Notes under the pieces: model-generated | Seen by the model: only the letters and a program-made list of their open reading frames with translations | Databases searched by the model: none | Told to the model about the DNA's origin: nothing | Part shown: positions 25,385 through 36,895 of the stretch, piece after piece | Layout of the letters: each line of letters starts with the position of its first letter | Position numbering within the stretch: position 1 is the first letter of the stretch | Made by a program: the position numbers and the translations under genes | Source: Chionis minor | Lineage: Eukaryota > Chordata > Aves > Charadriiformes > Chionididae | DNA length: 64,000 bases | Direction of reading: 5' to 3' | NCBI GenBank assembly: GCA_013398295.1 | Contig: VZSF01001206.1 | Location: 124,001 to 188,000 of the forward strand

Positions 25385-25413
25385 CAACAAACAAATAAAC
25401 AAACAAACAAAAA
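25385..25413 (+). repeat. (CAAA)n microsatellite
   Basis: About seven CAAA units, one changed to TAAA. No neighbouring retroposon was seen that would make this a poly(A)-derived tail. Confidence 0.85.
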
Positions 25414-25540
25414 TGCCAAAAACCCCTCAAATATTGTTGCAACTTGCAGAAAAACAAATCTGCAATTACACTACAATGGGAATTGTATGGCAATGATTCA
25501 AATTTCAGGTCACTGTCTTACTCTTGTGTTAGTTATTTGT

Positions 25541-25561
25541 GGGGGACAGAGGGAGGGAGGG
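25541..25561 (+). repeat. Canonical G-quadruplex motif
   Basis: One run of five G and three runs of three G are separated by loops of 5, 1 and 1 bases (ACAGA, A, A). This satisfies the standard four-run quadruplex rule. It is isolated in AT-rich DNA and no promoter was seen beside it. Confidence 0.7.
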
Positions 25562-28317
25562 TGTTATCAGCAACCTTCATCTTTCCTCATTCCTCCAGAG
25601 GTGGAGGAGAGAAGAAAGGGGCTCATTAACCAAACTCATAGCAAAGCAGACATCTGTCTTTGAGCCAATCATCTCAATATCCTAAATAATCAGCAGAAGA
25701 TAAACAGGTATCTTTGGTGGCTAACTTACACTGCTTTAAACTGGATATCTAAAATAGGTTGAATTCATATCTAGTTCCTAAGTTGACATTACCTAAAAAC
25801 CCCTGGTTTTCTCCATTGCCTGTAAAGAATTCCTAGCACAACTAGTTCAGCTGTTAATAGCTAATTTGTTGCTGCACAAGGGAAATAACTATGTTGCCAG
25901 GAACACTCAGCTCCTGTAGAAGATGCCTTTCTGTAACTCTTCCAAATTTGATTTGCAACAGGGAGAGGTGTAGAATCCCTTGTAGAAGGTCTGTTACTAG
26001 TAGGAGTTACGTGCAACAAATTTTGCCTAACTAATGTAGCCGGATGGTTTCCTGACAACGTGCCAGTTCCATCCTGACGGCATCCAAAATTATATGTGCT
26101 ACTTAAAGAAAAAAAATTCAAAATCATCTGGGAAAACCACACCTCCCATTTCTTGAGTCAGAATTTCAGTTGCAATCCTGAAAGATCTCTTACAGTCTCT
26201 ATCATAAAATAACACAACATTTTATACAGCTGTCAGCTACTGTGGCTTCTGAACGTTAATAGCAAACTTTCTATCAGAAATTCTGAAATCTGGCAGTTTC
26301 CTCGAATCTCGCCTTTTTACAGCCCGAAAACTACTCTTGCAGGGTGAGCTTTGTGTCAGCAATCATGAGAGTTACATCACTAACCTGCCACCAGGTCCTT
26401 CCCTCCTATTTAATGCATTGGGAAACTTAACATCTTTCAGGAATTACTTTTTTGGGGGGGAGGGACGGTAGGTGAGAGAGGAGTGAGTCTGTCTGTGTTC
26501 TGCTACTCCCCTTTTATGCTTCAGTGGCTGTATTTTTATCTATATCAAAGGGCTTGGCTTTGCTTTCTCACCTGGGTCCCCTCCTCTTTTGTGCTAAGGT
26601 GGGAGTGAAGAATTCAGCATGCTGAGAAGTGAACTGCAAAGGGCACAACATCTGTTCTTTTAAGTATTGGTAAACAGATTCCTATTAGAAACATTTGTAC
26701 ATTTTTCTGCTACTTTTTAAGTACTCTGAGCAAAAATTAACTCCTTGTTATCATAAGCAGAATACATAGTCAAACAAGCAGATAAAGCATAAAAAGAAGG
26801 TGTAGCTGTCTTTTACAAATACGAAAATTAATTAGGTGATCAGAGATAGGCATTTCACTTAAATGATGGAGAGACTTTTTCAAACAGAAAGGTTTTTTAC
26901 AGTGATTCTCTGATAGCAGTCAGGGCCTGGATTTGTCATCTGCATACAATCAGTTCTATAGCTGCATCATCTCAATCAATAATACTTTATCCCCAAGATT
27001 TTGTATGATTTATCCTGCTTATGAACAGGAATGAAATATTCATGTTTTTTTCTGGCTCGCTTTTTTCTATTACAAAAAAATCTATTTTAAAAAAGTCTAA
27101 CCTCTTTTCAACCTTTTAGTGAGGTTAAAGACAAAGTGAAGTCCAAGATTTATAGAGGACTGGCTCGTGAATTTCAGCTACACACACATGAACTTGTCAA
27201 GAGCAAGTCTTGCCAAATGATAGAAGCAACAGACATTGTGGAGAGAGAAGAAAAAAGACTATATGTTACAGCTTTACTACAGCCTTTGGCATAATCTTCA
27301 GGTAACAGTCTTATGCAATCTTAAGAAATATAGCCAAGGCTCCCAGATTTAGTTTACTGTCAGTAATTTCTGCTTCTGTACCTCCTCCTTCCATGCTGAA
27401 CAAAAAGCAGGTGATCCTCAGGTTCTTTTTCACCTCCAAAACCTGTGAGTCATCTATATGATTTACCCTTTCAAGGGGTCAACAGCAACAGCAGCTCCAT
27501 GATGTCTAGAGGGTTATGCAAAGGCACAGGAAGGAGATCAAGAGTTGCCTTTTTGTATTGTAGAGCCTCTTTCATTTATATGACATTATATGTAACGTGA
27601 CACCAAGATACCTTGCAAGTATCTGAGAGAAAAAATCTATGAGTTATGGTTTTCCTGGGAAACACTGTTTGCAAGATTCCAATAAGAGGGCCAACAACAG
27701 CTCTGAAAGGAGGACCCATATCTTCAGTGTTACTCCTCCCTGCACACAACGATGCAAAAGCAGCTTGGAGGATAAACACAGATACAGAAATACATCATTC
27801 AGCTTTGCTTGCTGCACAAGCGGTCCTTTCCTCCAGGGAAAAAGTGGGGGTGGCCTGTGGAAAGTGCTAAGATAATTGAAAAACTAGTTTGTAACCAGTC
27901 GGAGGTCATCAACAGGAGGATGCACTGTGAAGGATTGTACAGGAACTGTTCCTTGCCCAGCGCTCATGTGAATATAGTTTTTAATTTGAAAACTGCGGAG
28001 AGAATGTGAATTTGGTATTCAAAATATTCCTGACAAATTTCAGAAATTGGCTGAAATAAAAGGATGCAATCAGATGGGGATAGTTATGTAGCAGTACACA
28101 TAAAGTGTACGCATAAAGGTCATGAAGAAATGTAAGTGTGAATACTATATACAAGATGTGAAGAAATCCTTCTTTAGTCAGTATGACTGAGGTCTAACTA
28201 AGGTGCTAAATAAAGAAATTATAAAAAGTCTAGAGAAGAATATGAAAGGTGACTGAAGGCCTAGAAAACGCAGCCGTTTAGAAAATACTGGATTTATAAT
28301 CCAGGGTTAAAAAAAAA

Positions 28318-28340
28318 CCACAACAACAACAACAAAAAAA
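28318..28340 (+). repeat. (CAA)n microsatellite with A run
   Basis: Five CAA-like units between an A8 run and a second A run. Simple low-complexity sequence. Confidence 0.8.
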
Positions 28341-29933
28341 GATGTTATACTAACCTTCAAAATATAAAAGATCACCAAAAAGAAAAAAAAAAAAAAAGTT
28401 ATTCTTAATTCTTGTAGCTAGAACAAAGAGCAGACTTAAAAGCAGTAGATTACCTGAAGTTGGGGGACCTCCATCCCTAGAAGTTTTCAAATAAAATATA
28501 AAACAAACACCAGTGAACCATTGTTAAGATACGGATGATTGTCCTTCTGCTGCCCTGGCTTTCTCTGTTTTGACTTTGGTAGACCTGCTTCTGCACAGAA
28601 TCAAACTGTAAAACCAGTGAATTAAACTCAGACCCACAAGGTATCCTAAATGACTCTCTTCCGTCCTAAGCAGTCCTTTCATGTTTACATGATGCACAGT
28701 TCATTATGTGCACCATGTGTATCGTATTATTAAAAATCAATTTCTAGTGCCTCAGGACATCTTAATCACTCGTAATTCCATCCAGTGAAGATATGAACAA
28801 AGAATACCACCAGGAGAATGAGGGCTCAGAGCCATCTGTGACCTGTGCGTGGGCATCGTGTGAAAGGCCTAGATCTAGCAATTCTCTATACCATGCCACC
28901 ATTGACCAATGGAGGCACCCCAACCCAGCTGCAACCTATGTGTTCATCCAAGATACTATTTCTGTACTAGTAGCTTGCTTTCTAGTGAAGCAACAAGACC
29001 AGACTAACAGACACAAATCCCACTCGTTCACTCTGGAAGCTCTGATTGATTACCAGTGGCTACAAAAAACACTGTAATACAAGGCGTTCAGATGTTTAGA
29101 CATTTTTTATTCTTATGTTATCCATGCACCAGTTGCAAGTACATGCTCTGATGTCCACCTGTGATTAATACCCTGTAAAGTAACAACGACATATCCTGAC
29201 CTGAAAAAGCATGGCTGACAGACTGACTTTTAACTGGTACTGAGCTCCAACAGTGCAGCTGTGATGAACTTCAGTCACATAACTATAAAGCAACACCCCA
29301 GCAACAGGGTACATCCACTTCTAGAGTACCTTACCTGTACCTCACTGACAACCAGCGAGCAAACCTGCCTCAGGAACAGCCCCGGTAGGACAAAGAGCTC
29401 CAGCCCAGATTCCTACAAGCTTTAAGCAACAGTCCCAGCTCCTGCAAGGGAAGGGCAATTTCCAAAGCAGATTGTCAGGCAGCCCTGCATTTAATTGAAA
29501 GTGCTGTGGCCTGAGTTACTGTACACCTGGGTACCTTACAAAATCTCCTCTATCTTTCCCCTAGTAAACAAGCCAGTTTTCTCCACGTACAACAATATTG
29601 TCATACTGTCATCTAGACTCCCTTTATGGGTATGTGGTAATGTATGCATAAGTGTCTGGGGCTTTCTCTGTGCTCTGAAACTACATAAAAACTCAAAAAT
29701 TACTTCTTTATCTTCATACAGCATCAGGTAAGAAAGCAATGATTGTGGTTGGACCTCCTCAGTTCACAAGGAGAAATTAGAGGGGATACAGCTTTGAGAC
29801 TGCGGACAACTGAAAAGCATTAACATCTCCCATCCAGCTCAAAAAATTGAATTTGAACAGTATCACAAAGAAGGAAGAATGTTGACAAAAACAAGGATGC
29901 CAACTTAGTAATATTATTAACTTTAAATTTCCC

Positions 29934-30001
29934 AAGGAGGGAAAGAGGGAAGAGACAGAGAAAAAAAAAGAAAAAAAAAAAAAGAAAAGAAAAAAGAAAA
30001 A
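29934..30001 (+). repeat. A-rich purine tract
   Basis: Sixty-eight bases are purine except one C at 29956. It moves from GGAGGGAAAGAGGG at the left to A-rich GAAAA units at the right. It is low-complexity DNA; the opposite strand read as protein gives only a phenylalanine-rich chance frame. Confidence 0.8.
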
Positions 30002-31492
30002 TGTAAAGGGCAGTATCATAGAAAAAGCTTTAGGGTATCTTAATTGAGACATATGTTTTCCATGGTTTTATATGTGTTATCTAAATCTATAAAAAGTCAC
30101 AAGTCAGCCCATCCCATTTAAGATTCTTGCAATTAAATTGTAAGTTTGATCAATGTCTCCTTTCTGTAAAACCTGTATTTATGAGAACAAGTAGAGACTT
30201 TATTGAATCAACCATCTATATTATAAATATTGGGCATAAAATAGATGATTACCATATAACTTGGAGACAAATTTGAATTAAATATTGATCCATCCAAACT
30301 CTTAACAGCCAGAAAACAGCCCAATTGTCATGGATGTTGAAGACTGGAATGGTTTAGATGAACACTGTAACACACACAAAGGCAGATTATACAGTGTTAA
30401 AAAAATAGAACACAGGATTCCAACATCATTTGTTGCAAGTTGTGAAAAATATAGTCACAGCTGTAAGAAGTTAAAATCTAATATATAATAGCCAAGTCTG
30501 AACAGCAAACTGTTAGGTGCAGTGATTAGCACCCGGATGAATGAAGCCAATTTCTAATCTTTCCAGTAGACATGAAGTGCATCAAGTGAACAAGATTACA
30601 CAGGGAGAATGTGACAGCACTAATGCTGAGGTTTTTTAACTGAGCACTATATATGGCGGCTAGTTGGTGGTAGTTTTGCTTTGTGTTTTCCTCCAAGCAT
30701 TAAGAATAAATGAATTAATGATAAACTTTCTATCTAGCCAATGCTATGATAGGAAAATAACAGAAAACATAGGTCTCTCTTCTGCCTTCCAAGGGGTACT
30801 GCAGATATCCAGAAACTGAAATAACTTTATGGGTTACAGGAACTAGCTATCTTTATGTTACACTCTTCCTCTGCCTGGATTGGTTAATTTTCTAAACACT
30901 ATATGACAGAAGATTTGCATGTTCTCTGCTGTACTAAGCTGAAAGGGACATAATTTAACCTGCATTAAACAACCAACTTTTCTATATTACCAGAACCCAG
31001 CAGAGCGGATGTAAGTATAACAATTTGAAATCACAGTGAAGCTGAGGTGAGATAAAACACCTCTGCATTGCTGAATAGTGTCTGGATATAACTGATTGAA
31101 AAATCTTTTACTTTCTCAATGCTGTGATAGTAAAGCAGGTAAATGAGCATTCCAGTAAACTGCATTCACAACCCGCTTCTTATCCCACAGCACTTTCATC
31201 CATAAATACATTGGCTTGGGAACCACTGTTATTGCTGATTTCTAACGCCTTGACTTTGACTAAGGGCTGGACTGGGAACAAACTTCACTCACATTATCCT
31301 CGCAGTATAACAGCTGACCACTGAGAGCTATAAATTAAACCAAGTTTCCAATGAGGTGATTACCCATCAGTCAGTTGCTTCATTTAGCCTTTATTTCCAG
31401 AGCTTACTTGTAAGAACATCAGATGAAAGTGTGTGAAAGAAAGTATGTGAAGTTAAAGCATCATCTATTACTTCTGCTCTAACCAGTAATAC

Positions 31493-31500
31493 TGACGTCA
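31493..31500. promoter_or_regulatory. Full palindromic CRE (TGACGTCA)
   Basis: TGACGTCA is the exact binding palindrome of CREB/ATF factors. The base match is certain; use is not shown, because no promoter or conserved block is visible around it and an 8-base site is expected about once by chance in this much DNA. Confidence 0.25.
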
Positions 31501-33551
31501 CAAGAAATGTTAGCTTAACTCTATCAATAGTTGAGAAATCTGTTCTTATCCCCTACGTGCTTATAGATCAGTTACTGAAACATTTGTTTCAGGAAATCTG
31601 CTTTCTGCAATGTTGAAATTACTCCAATTAAGTTTGAGAGTACCTCTTTTTTTACAAATAGAAGTGTGGACATATAAAACTTTTTATCTTTCATGTTCTC
31701 CACAATTTCTTGGATACTGTGGTTACTTATTCCACATCATATTTTGGCTTAAATTCTTGAAGAGGTCTGGCATACATGTTACTGGGTCCCTGTTCTACAA
31801 AACACCATCAAATTTGTCTTCTTATTATCATTAATCAAGTATTTCCCTAATCTCATATATGTGCATATATTGCTGCTATAAAGTGTATTAAGCTTTCTGT
31901 CATAAAAGGATTAACCTAAACTCTTTTCTATAGGTTCATATTTTTCACATTTGATACGTAAGTTACGTTAATGTTAGAGGTCTTCAGCAGACCCAAATGC
32001 TTGAAGCTTTTATATCTATGTTGATCAGTCAATTGATATGTGGGCTTTTTACACAGAAGCTGTTCAATGTCAAAGTTGTGTTGAACAATATTTTGTCATT
32101 TGGGCATGATGTGGAATGGAGTGTCCCAAATTCCTCAAAAATATAAACATGAGCAAGAGTAGTTATGGTTAGTGATTAAGATTTTAAGGGAAGCCAATGA
32201 AAGCAGCAACAAAAAGGATTACCTTATGCAGTCATTTTTTAAAATTAAGCAATTAGGCATAAAACACACAGAACCAAATTACTTCTCATTGATTCATTAG
32301 TCCAATCACATTTTTCTGAACTGCAATTTTCAGTAAGTATAAATTAAGTGTGGTAGGCTGGAAATAAACTGTCTTGCACTTGAATAATGCATTTTTGATT
32401 ATTTTGATTTTTTAATAACTAAAAATCACAGTTTGTCTATTGAGTCATCAGTGTGAAGGATGTGTTTTGAGTTACAGGTTTTGCAGATTTTAAAGCCCTT
32501 TGAAGTCATTTCTTGAAATTTTCCAAATTTGGATCTTATTCAAAAGCCTGTAAAAACAGAAAAAAATATTTCAGCTGAAATAAACCAACAGAAGTAATAA
32601 TACAGGTAATCTATTAATACATGTTAGAGCCCTGTGCAATAATAAAACTTGTATGTATCTTGCCAATTAACATAATTTACACTTTTAAACCAACTAGAAA
32701 TTTTAAAAACAGGTTTTAACTAAGTAGGTTGGGGTATTTTTCTTCCCTCCTAATGAAGTTTCTTTTTTAACCATTACACTCAGATAATCACAACATGATT
32801 CACATCATCCGATAAAATTGATTCTGCGAGGAATGAGTTAGATTTGAGTGACAAACATTTCATTACAAAATTATTCACCTGCTACTGAAAACCATGTGTA
32901 CTGTTCTGTCTGAAATAAATGAAAGTAATAATATTTCTGTAGTAGGAGCACATTTTTTTTTCAAAGGTTAAAATGCTGTTCAGAACTGATAACTCTGAAG
33001 CTGAAGGCAGTATTTGCTTAGGTCAGATTTTCATCCAAAGCCTTTTCATACAGATAAGAAACTTCCTGCAGATCACTTTCAGCATTCTTTATTCTTGAAT
33101 TATCAGGTAAAAATTGGGGTTTTTTTAATTTAAGTTCCCTAGTTGGTCACAAATTGAAAAACCTTTGGGAATTTAAAATATCTAAGGTAAGTGATCATCA
33201 CTATATTTGTGAAAAGACAAATTAAGAAGCCTTCTTTACTCCTGCAAAACTGACACTATAGCCCAACAAAACCATTTTTCCAAGAGTCATGTCATACAAA
33301 CCTTAAACATGGAAGTTTCATTTCTGTTATGTTTATCTTTTATATTGCTATAAAATTTCAAAAGGAGAATTGAGGTGTTTACTGAAGGGTTCTTTAGTCC
33401 TCAGAGCTAGGGAAAATGTATTGAGTTCTTAAAATAAGTAGGGAACACATCTATGTAATTGTAAGAAGGTTCATAAAGGCATATTTGTAAAGTCAAAAAA
33501 AAAAATTGTAGCTCCTCTTATTTCCTCTTCTGTATTTTGTAGTTATAGATA

Positions 33552-34069
33552 GGCACTGGTGAAGCCCCACCGTGAATACTGTGTTCAGTTTTGGGCCCCT
33601 CACTACAAGAAAGACACTGAGATACTGGAGCGTGTCCAGAGAAGGGCAACAAAGCTGGTGAGGAGCTCACAGGGAGCAGCTGAGGGAACTGAGATTGCTT
33701 AGCCTGGAGAAGAGGAGGTAGAGGGGACACCTTATCGCTCTCTACAACTACCTGAAAAGAGTTTGTAGTGAGGTGGGGATTGATCTCTTCTCCTAAGTAA
33801 CAAATGATAGGACAAGAGAAAATGGATTCAAGTTACACCAGGGTAGGTTTAGACTGAATATTAGGAAAAAATTTTCACTGAAAGGGTTATCAAGCATTGG
33901 AACAGGCTGCCCAAGGAAGTGGTGGAATCACCATCCCTGGAAGTATTTAAAAGATGGGTAGATACAGTGCTCAGGGACATGGTTTCATCAGTGTTAGGTT
34001 TATGGGTAGACTCCATGATCTTAAAGGTCTCTTCCAACCTAGATGATTCTGTGATTCTATGATTCTGTG
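33552..34069 (+). mobile_element. CR1 LINE copy 6, 5'-truncated, with 3' tail
   Basis: Plus-strand CR1 covering the C-terminal part of ORF2 and the 3' UTR. Landmarks in order: GCACTGGTGAAGCCCCACC, then TGTGTTCAGTTTTGGGCCCC, then GAGCGTGTCCAGAGAAGGGC, then GCCTGGAGAAGAGGAGGT, then GGTTTAGACTGAATATTAGG, GAACAGGCTGCCCAAGG, and the UTR AAAGGTCTCTTCCAACCTAG. It ends in three octamer-like tail units (TGATTCTG/A) at about 34044-34069. A stretch of about 20-30 bases is missing near 33662, which breaks the ORF2 frame. It belongs with copies 3, 7 and 8. Confidence 0.95.
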
Positions 34070-34382
34070 CAGAGGTTACTTCCATCTTCTGGGATAAACT
34101 TGAACATCTTTTTCCAAACTTTTTGGTATGTATTTATGCAAGTATATTAAGTGTCTTATGTATATCTTGATGTTAGGTTTGGCTTTGGATGTTGGGTTTT
34201 GTCAGTTTTTGCATTTTGGTTGGTTTGGTGGGTTTTTTTGTTGTTATTGTTGTTGTATTGGGCAAATATTCAAAGGACAGGCTAGCTGTATTCTTTTTAA
34301 ACAAACAAGTTAATGAATGTTGCTGTTTTCTGACACTTGATGTCCTCAGCTTTCAGTATAGAAAGATCAGATTTCTTCTATT
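34070..34382. other. Unique DNA with a T/G-rich patch
   Basis: Short spacer between CR1 copy 6 and the solo LTR. Bases about 34193-34262 are almost only T and G on the plus strand, giving a hydrophobic chance frame that runs into the LTR. No gene. Confidence 0.6.
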
Positions 34383-34637
34383 TGTCATGGTTTCAGCTGG
34401 GATAGAGTTAACTTTCTTACTGGCAGCTGGTATAGTGCTGTGTTTTGGATTTGGGAGAGAATGGCGTTGATAACACATTTTTAGTTCTTGTTAAGCAGTC
34501 AAAGCCTTTTCTTCTCCCCATACCATCCTGCCAGCAAGCAGGCTGGGTGTGCACAAGAAGTTGGGAAGGGACACAGCCAGGACAGCTGACCCCAGCTGAC
34601 CAAAAGGATATTCCATGCCATGTGACATCATGCTCAG

Positions 34638-34645
34638 TATATAAA
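34638..34645 (+). promoter_or_regulatory. TATA box inside the solo LTR
   Basis: TATATAAA lies about 256 bases from the LTR start, where the U3 core promoter of such an LTR would be. A TGACATCA (CRE-like, one base off) sits 16 bases upstream at 34622-34629. Transcription would start near 34670 on the plus strand. Activity is not shown. Confidence 0.55.
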
Positions 34646-34822
34646 GCTGGGGGAAGAAGAAAGAAGGTGGGAACATTCAGAGTGATGGCATTTGGCTTCC
34701 CAAGTAACCTCCATGATGGAGCCCTGCTTTCCTGGGGATGGCGGAACACCTACCTGCTGATGGGAAGCAGTGAATGAATTCTTTCTTTTGCTTTGCTTGC
34801 ATGCAGGGCTTTTGCTTTACTT

Positions 34823-34828
34823 ATTAAA
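34823..34828 (+). terminator. Poly(A) signal (ATTAAA) of the solo LTR
   Basis: ATTAAA, the common variant of AATAAA, lies 185 bases after the LTR TATA box and before the pyrimidine-rich U5. It is the likely R-region polyadenylation signal of the LTR. Confidence 0.5.
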
Positions 34829-34948
34829 CTATCCTTATCTCAACCCATGGGTTTTCTTACTTTTCTGATTCTCTCTCTGATCCTACTGCAGGGGGAGTGA
34901 GCAAGCAGCTGTGTGCTCCTGGTTCCTGATTAGGATCAAACCATGACA

Positions 34949-36110
34949 GTTATTGAAATAAAGTATACTATTTACATCTACTTGGAAAGGTTTGTCTCCT
35001 CAAGAGAAGCATGATTTTAAAAGAGACTCTTGGCCTGAAGTTTTAACAAGACTTTTCTCCCCTATCTCAATTTGCAACTGGTGAGGTGTTCATCAGTCTA
35101 CTGCTATATAAATAAAGAGAAAAAGAAATGGCAGTAGCAACGATTATCTTTCATCTAAATGAATAATGGCTTGAAACTAAGGGGGAAAAGGAACAGAGTA
35201 GAGATCATTGTAACTGTGACGTCCTAACAAGCAAGACATCAGATTTACACCCATGAAGACAAACCACCACACTATAAAGATAAAACTATCATTTCATTTT
35301 AACTGATAAAAACAATTTTAAAGAGTTATAAAATAGGAGCTAATTAGTTTCTTATCTAGATATTATGCAATTTAACATGTCTGCAGTTCTAGTTTCATCC
35401 CTTTACCTGATCACTTCACAAACACATCCCAGGGGAGGCGGTCACTTCCTTTTCTTCTTGAAGAAATAATCCAGAAAAGACTTTGAAAGCAGTGTGCTTT
35501 TCTTCATGTGTATATCTGTGCACACACATCCATTATGTACATAATTATTTTTTTTCTCTGACATCACTTTTACATGCACCTTCCCAGTTACGGAGAGCTG
35601 CCCTATATGGGTATTTTTGATCTATGTAGTCCTAGCTCTGTTTAGATTAAAAGTTTTAACTCAGGTCTCAAAAAATGATAGCATTTATCTCTTATTAAGA
35701 GTTAATAACTCTTATTACTGAATGCAGCTGCTTAACCTAATGAACACATTTCCTTAAAAATATAGAAACAATGATACTTATAATAAGAATATCAATTTCT
35801 ACTAAACAAGGATTTTGGTTACATTTAAAGATATTTGAAAGCGTAATGAGACATGTGAAGGGCATCACTGTTTACTATGGCTCAGCCACCTCTACGGAGT
35901 GGGTAATCAAAAAACCAAACAATAAGAATGAGCTATTGTAAGTGATCCATTCATGTAGAGTCCTCCAGGTAAGAAAGGAACTCTATTAACATACTACAAA
36001 ACTGTAACTGAAAATACTGAAGAAACATAGTCAAGAATTAACTGTGGCAACTTTATTGTTTCCTTCCCTCTAAGAAATAGCTGTTAAAAAAAAAAAAAAA
36101 AGCATGCGTA
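34949..36110. other. Unique AT-rich DNA, no gene seen
   Basis: No gene or known repeat. It ends with a 16-A run (36086-36101) nine bases before the 3' end of CR1 copy 7. Confidence 0.6.
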
Positions 36111-36430
36111 GAATCATAGAATCATAGAATCCCTTGGGTTGGAAGAGACCTTCAAGATCATCGAGTCCAACCATAAACCTATGCCAAAACCACCCCTAAA
36201 CCGTGTCCCTCAGCCCCACGTCTACCCATCTTTTAAATACCTTCAGGGATGGCTATTCCACCACCTCCCTGGGCAGCCTGTTCCAATGCTTGATAACCCT
36301 TTCGGTAAAGAAGTTTTTCCTAATATCCAACCTAAACCTCCCCTGGCACAACTTGAGGCCATTTCCTCTTGTCCTGTCGCTTGTTACTTGGGAGAAGAGA
36401 TTGACCCCCACCTCGCTATAACCTCCTTGG
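36111..36430 (-). mobile_element. CR1 LINE copy 7, 3'-end fragment
   Basis: Minus-strand CR1 with a well kept tail: GAATCATAGAATCATAGAAT on the plus strand from 36111. It continues with TTGGGTTGGAAGAGACC, ATCGAGTCCAACCATAAACC, CATCTTTTAAATACCTTCAGG, GGGCAGCCTGTTCCAATGC, and TCCTCTTGTCCTGTCGCTTG, and stops near 36430 within the ORF2 end. It has few obvious lesions, so it is one of the younger copies. Its subtype is that of copies 3, 6 and 8. Confidence 0.95.
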
Positions 36431-36872
36431 AAGTTATGCAGCCCCAGGATAATTCTTTTTTCATGGTTGTTTGATCATATCTTCCACAGGATTATTTTTT
36501 TTTTAAGAGGCAGTGCCTTGTGGTATCAGTGAAGAAAAATAGTTTTCTGAGGCAACCCGCTTTCCTTCAACAGTGCATTGTGTCCTGATCATTTCAGAGC
36601 ATTCACGTCCTCTTTTCATTTCAGTGTGAAAGGTAGCCGTTTATTCTATTGTACGTGGCTCTCTCCCACCCTCCTCACTTCCTCTTTTGCCCTTTATTAT
36701 GTTGAGCTGTGCTCTGTGTATTTCTATTTAACAATCATAAGAAAATCTCTATTGTCTCCTTTAATACCTTTGCCTGTTGTGAGAGCTGAACGGTGCAAAC
36801 CAGCTCTCTTTGAGCCACCTGCCTCACAAGAAATCAAACAGTAGGAGGTCAACCTTTAAACCACAGAATAAG

Positions 36873-36895
36873 TGTGAGTGAAACCGCCACTCACA
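36873..36895 (+). other. Perfect 8-bp hairpin
   Basis: TGTGAGTG and CACTCACA form a perfect 8-base-pair stem around a 7-base loop (AAACCGC). Just downstream is a 9-base direct repeat (CAGCTTTG, CAGCTTTG, CAGTG). It is too short for a pre-miRNA and no RNA family is recognised. Confidence 0.4.

Larger units (their letters stand above)
22766..33551. other. Long unique AT-rich DNA, no gene seen
   Basis: Almost 11 kb without a recognisable transposon or gene. Items listed separately: a 12-bp tandem duplication at 23970-23993, a CAAA microsatellite at 25385-25413, a G-quadruplex motif at 25541-25561, a CAA repeat at 28318-28340, a purine tract at 29934-30001 and a CRE palindrome at 31493-31500. 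Also present are 15-16 base A runs at 24370-24385 and 28383-28397. The block at about 28790-29470 is visibly less AT-rich and contains a 94-codon frame (28793-29077 +) that I cannot assign. The remaining short frames look like chance. Confidence 0.6.
34383..34948 (+). mobile_element. Solo LTR of an avian ERVL-type endogenous retrovirus
   Basis: The element opens TGTCATGGTTTCAGCTGGG and closes AAACCATGACA, so the two ends are inverted (TGTCATGG/CCATGACA) as in retroviral LTRs. The text matches an LTR family I know as common in bird genomes and usually classed with ERVL. At 566 bases it is about full length. A TATA box (34638-34645) and a poly(A) signal (34823-34828) sit in the right order for U3-R-U5. 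No internal retroviral sequence lies on either side, so it is a solo LTR left by LTR-LTR recombination. A clean 5-bp target duplication is not seen (CTATT left, GTTAT right). Confidence 0.88.

Noticed and set aside
34189..34470. 93-codon hydrophobic frame that looks like membrane segments
   Set aside because: It reads through a T/G-rich low-complexity patch and into the LTR. The hydrophobic residues come from base composition.
34417..34777. Opposed 110-codon frames on both strands
   Set aside because: Both lie wholly inside the solo LTR, which is non-coding.
36139..36474. 111-codon plus-strand frame
   Set aside because: It is antisense to CR1 copy 7. The same kind of antisense frame recurs at 42989-43231, 46324-46536 and 22362-22658 because the CR1 text repeats.
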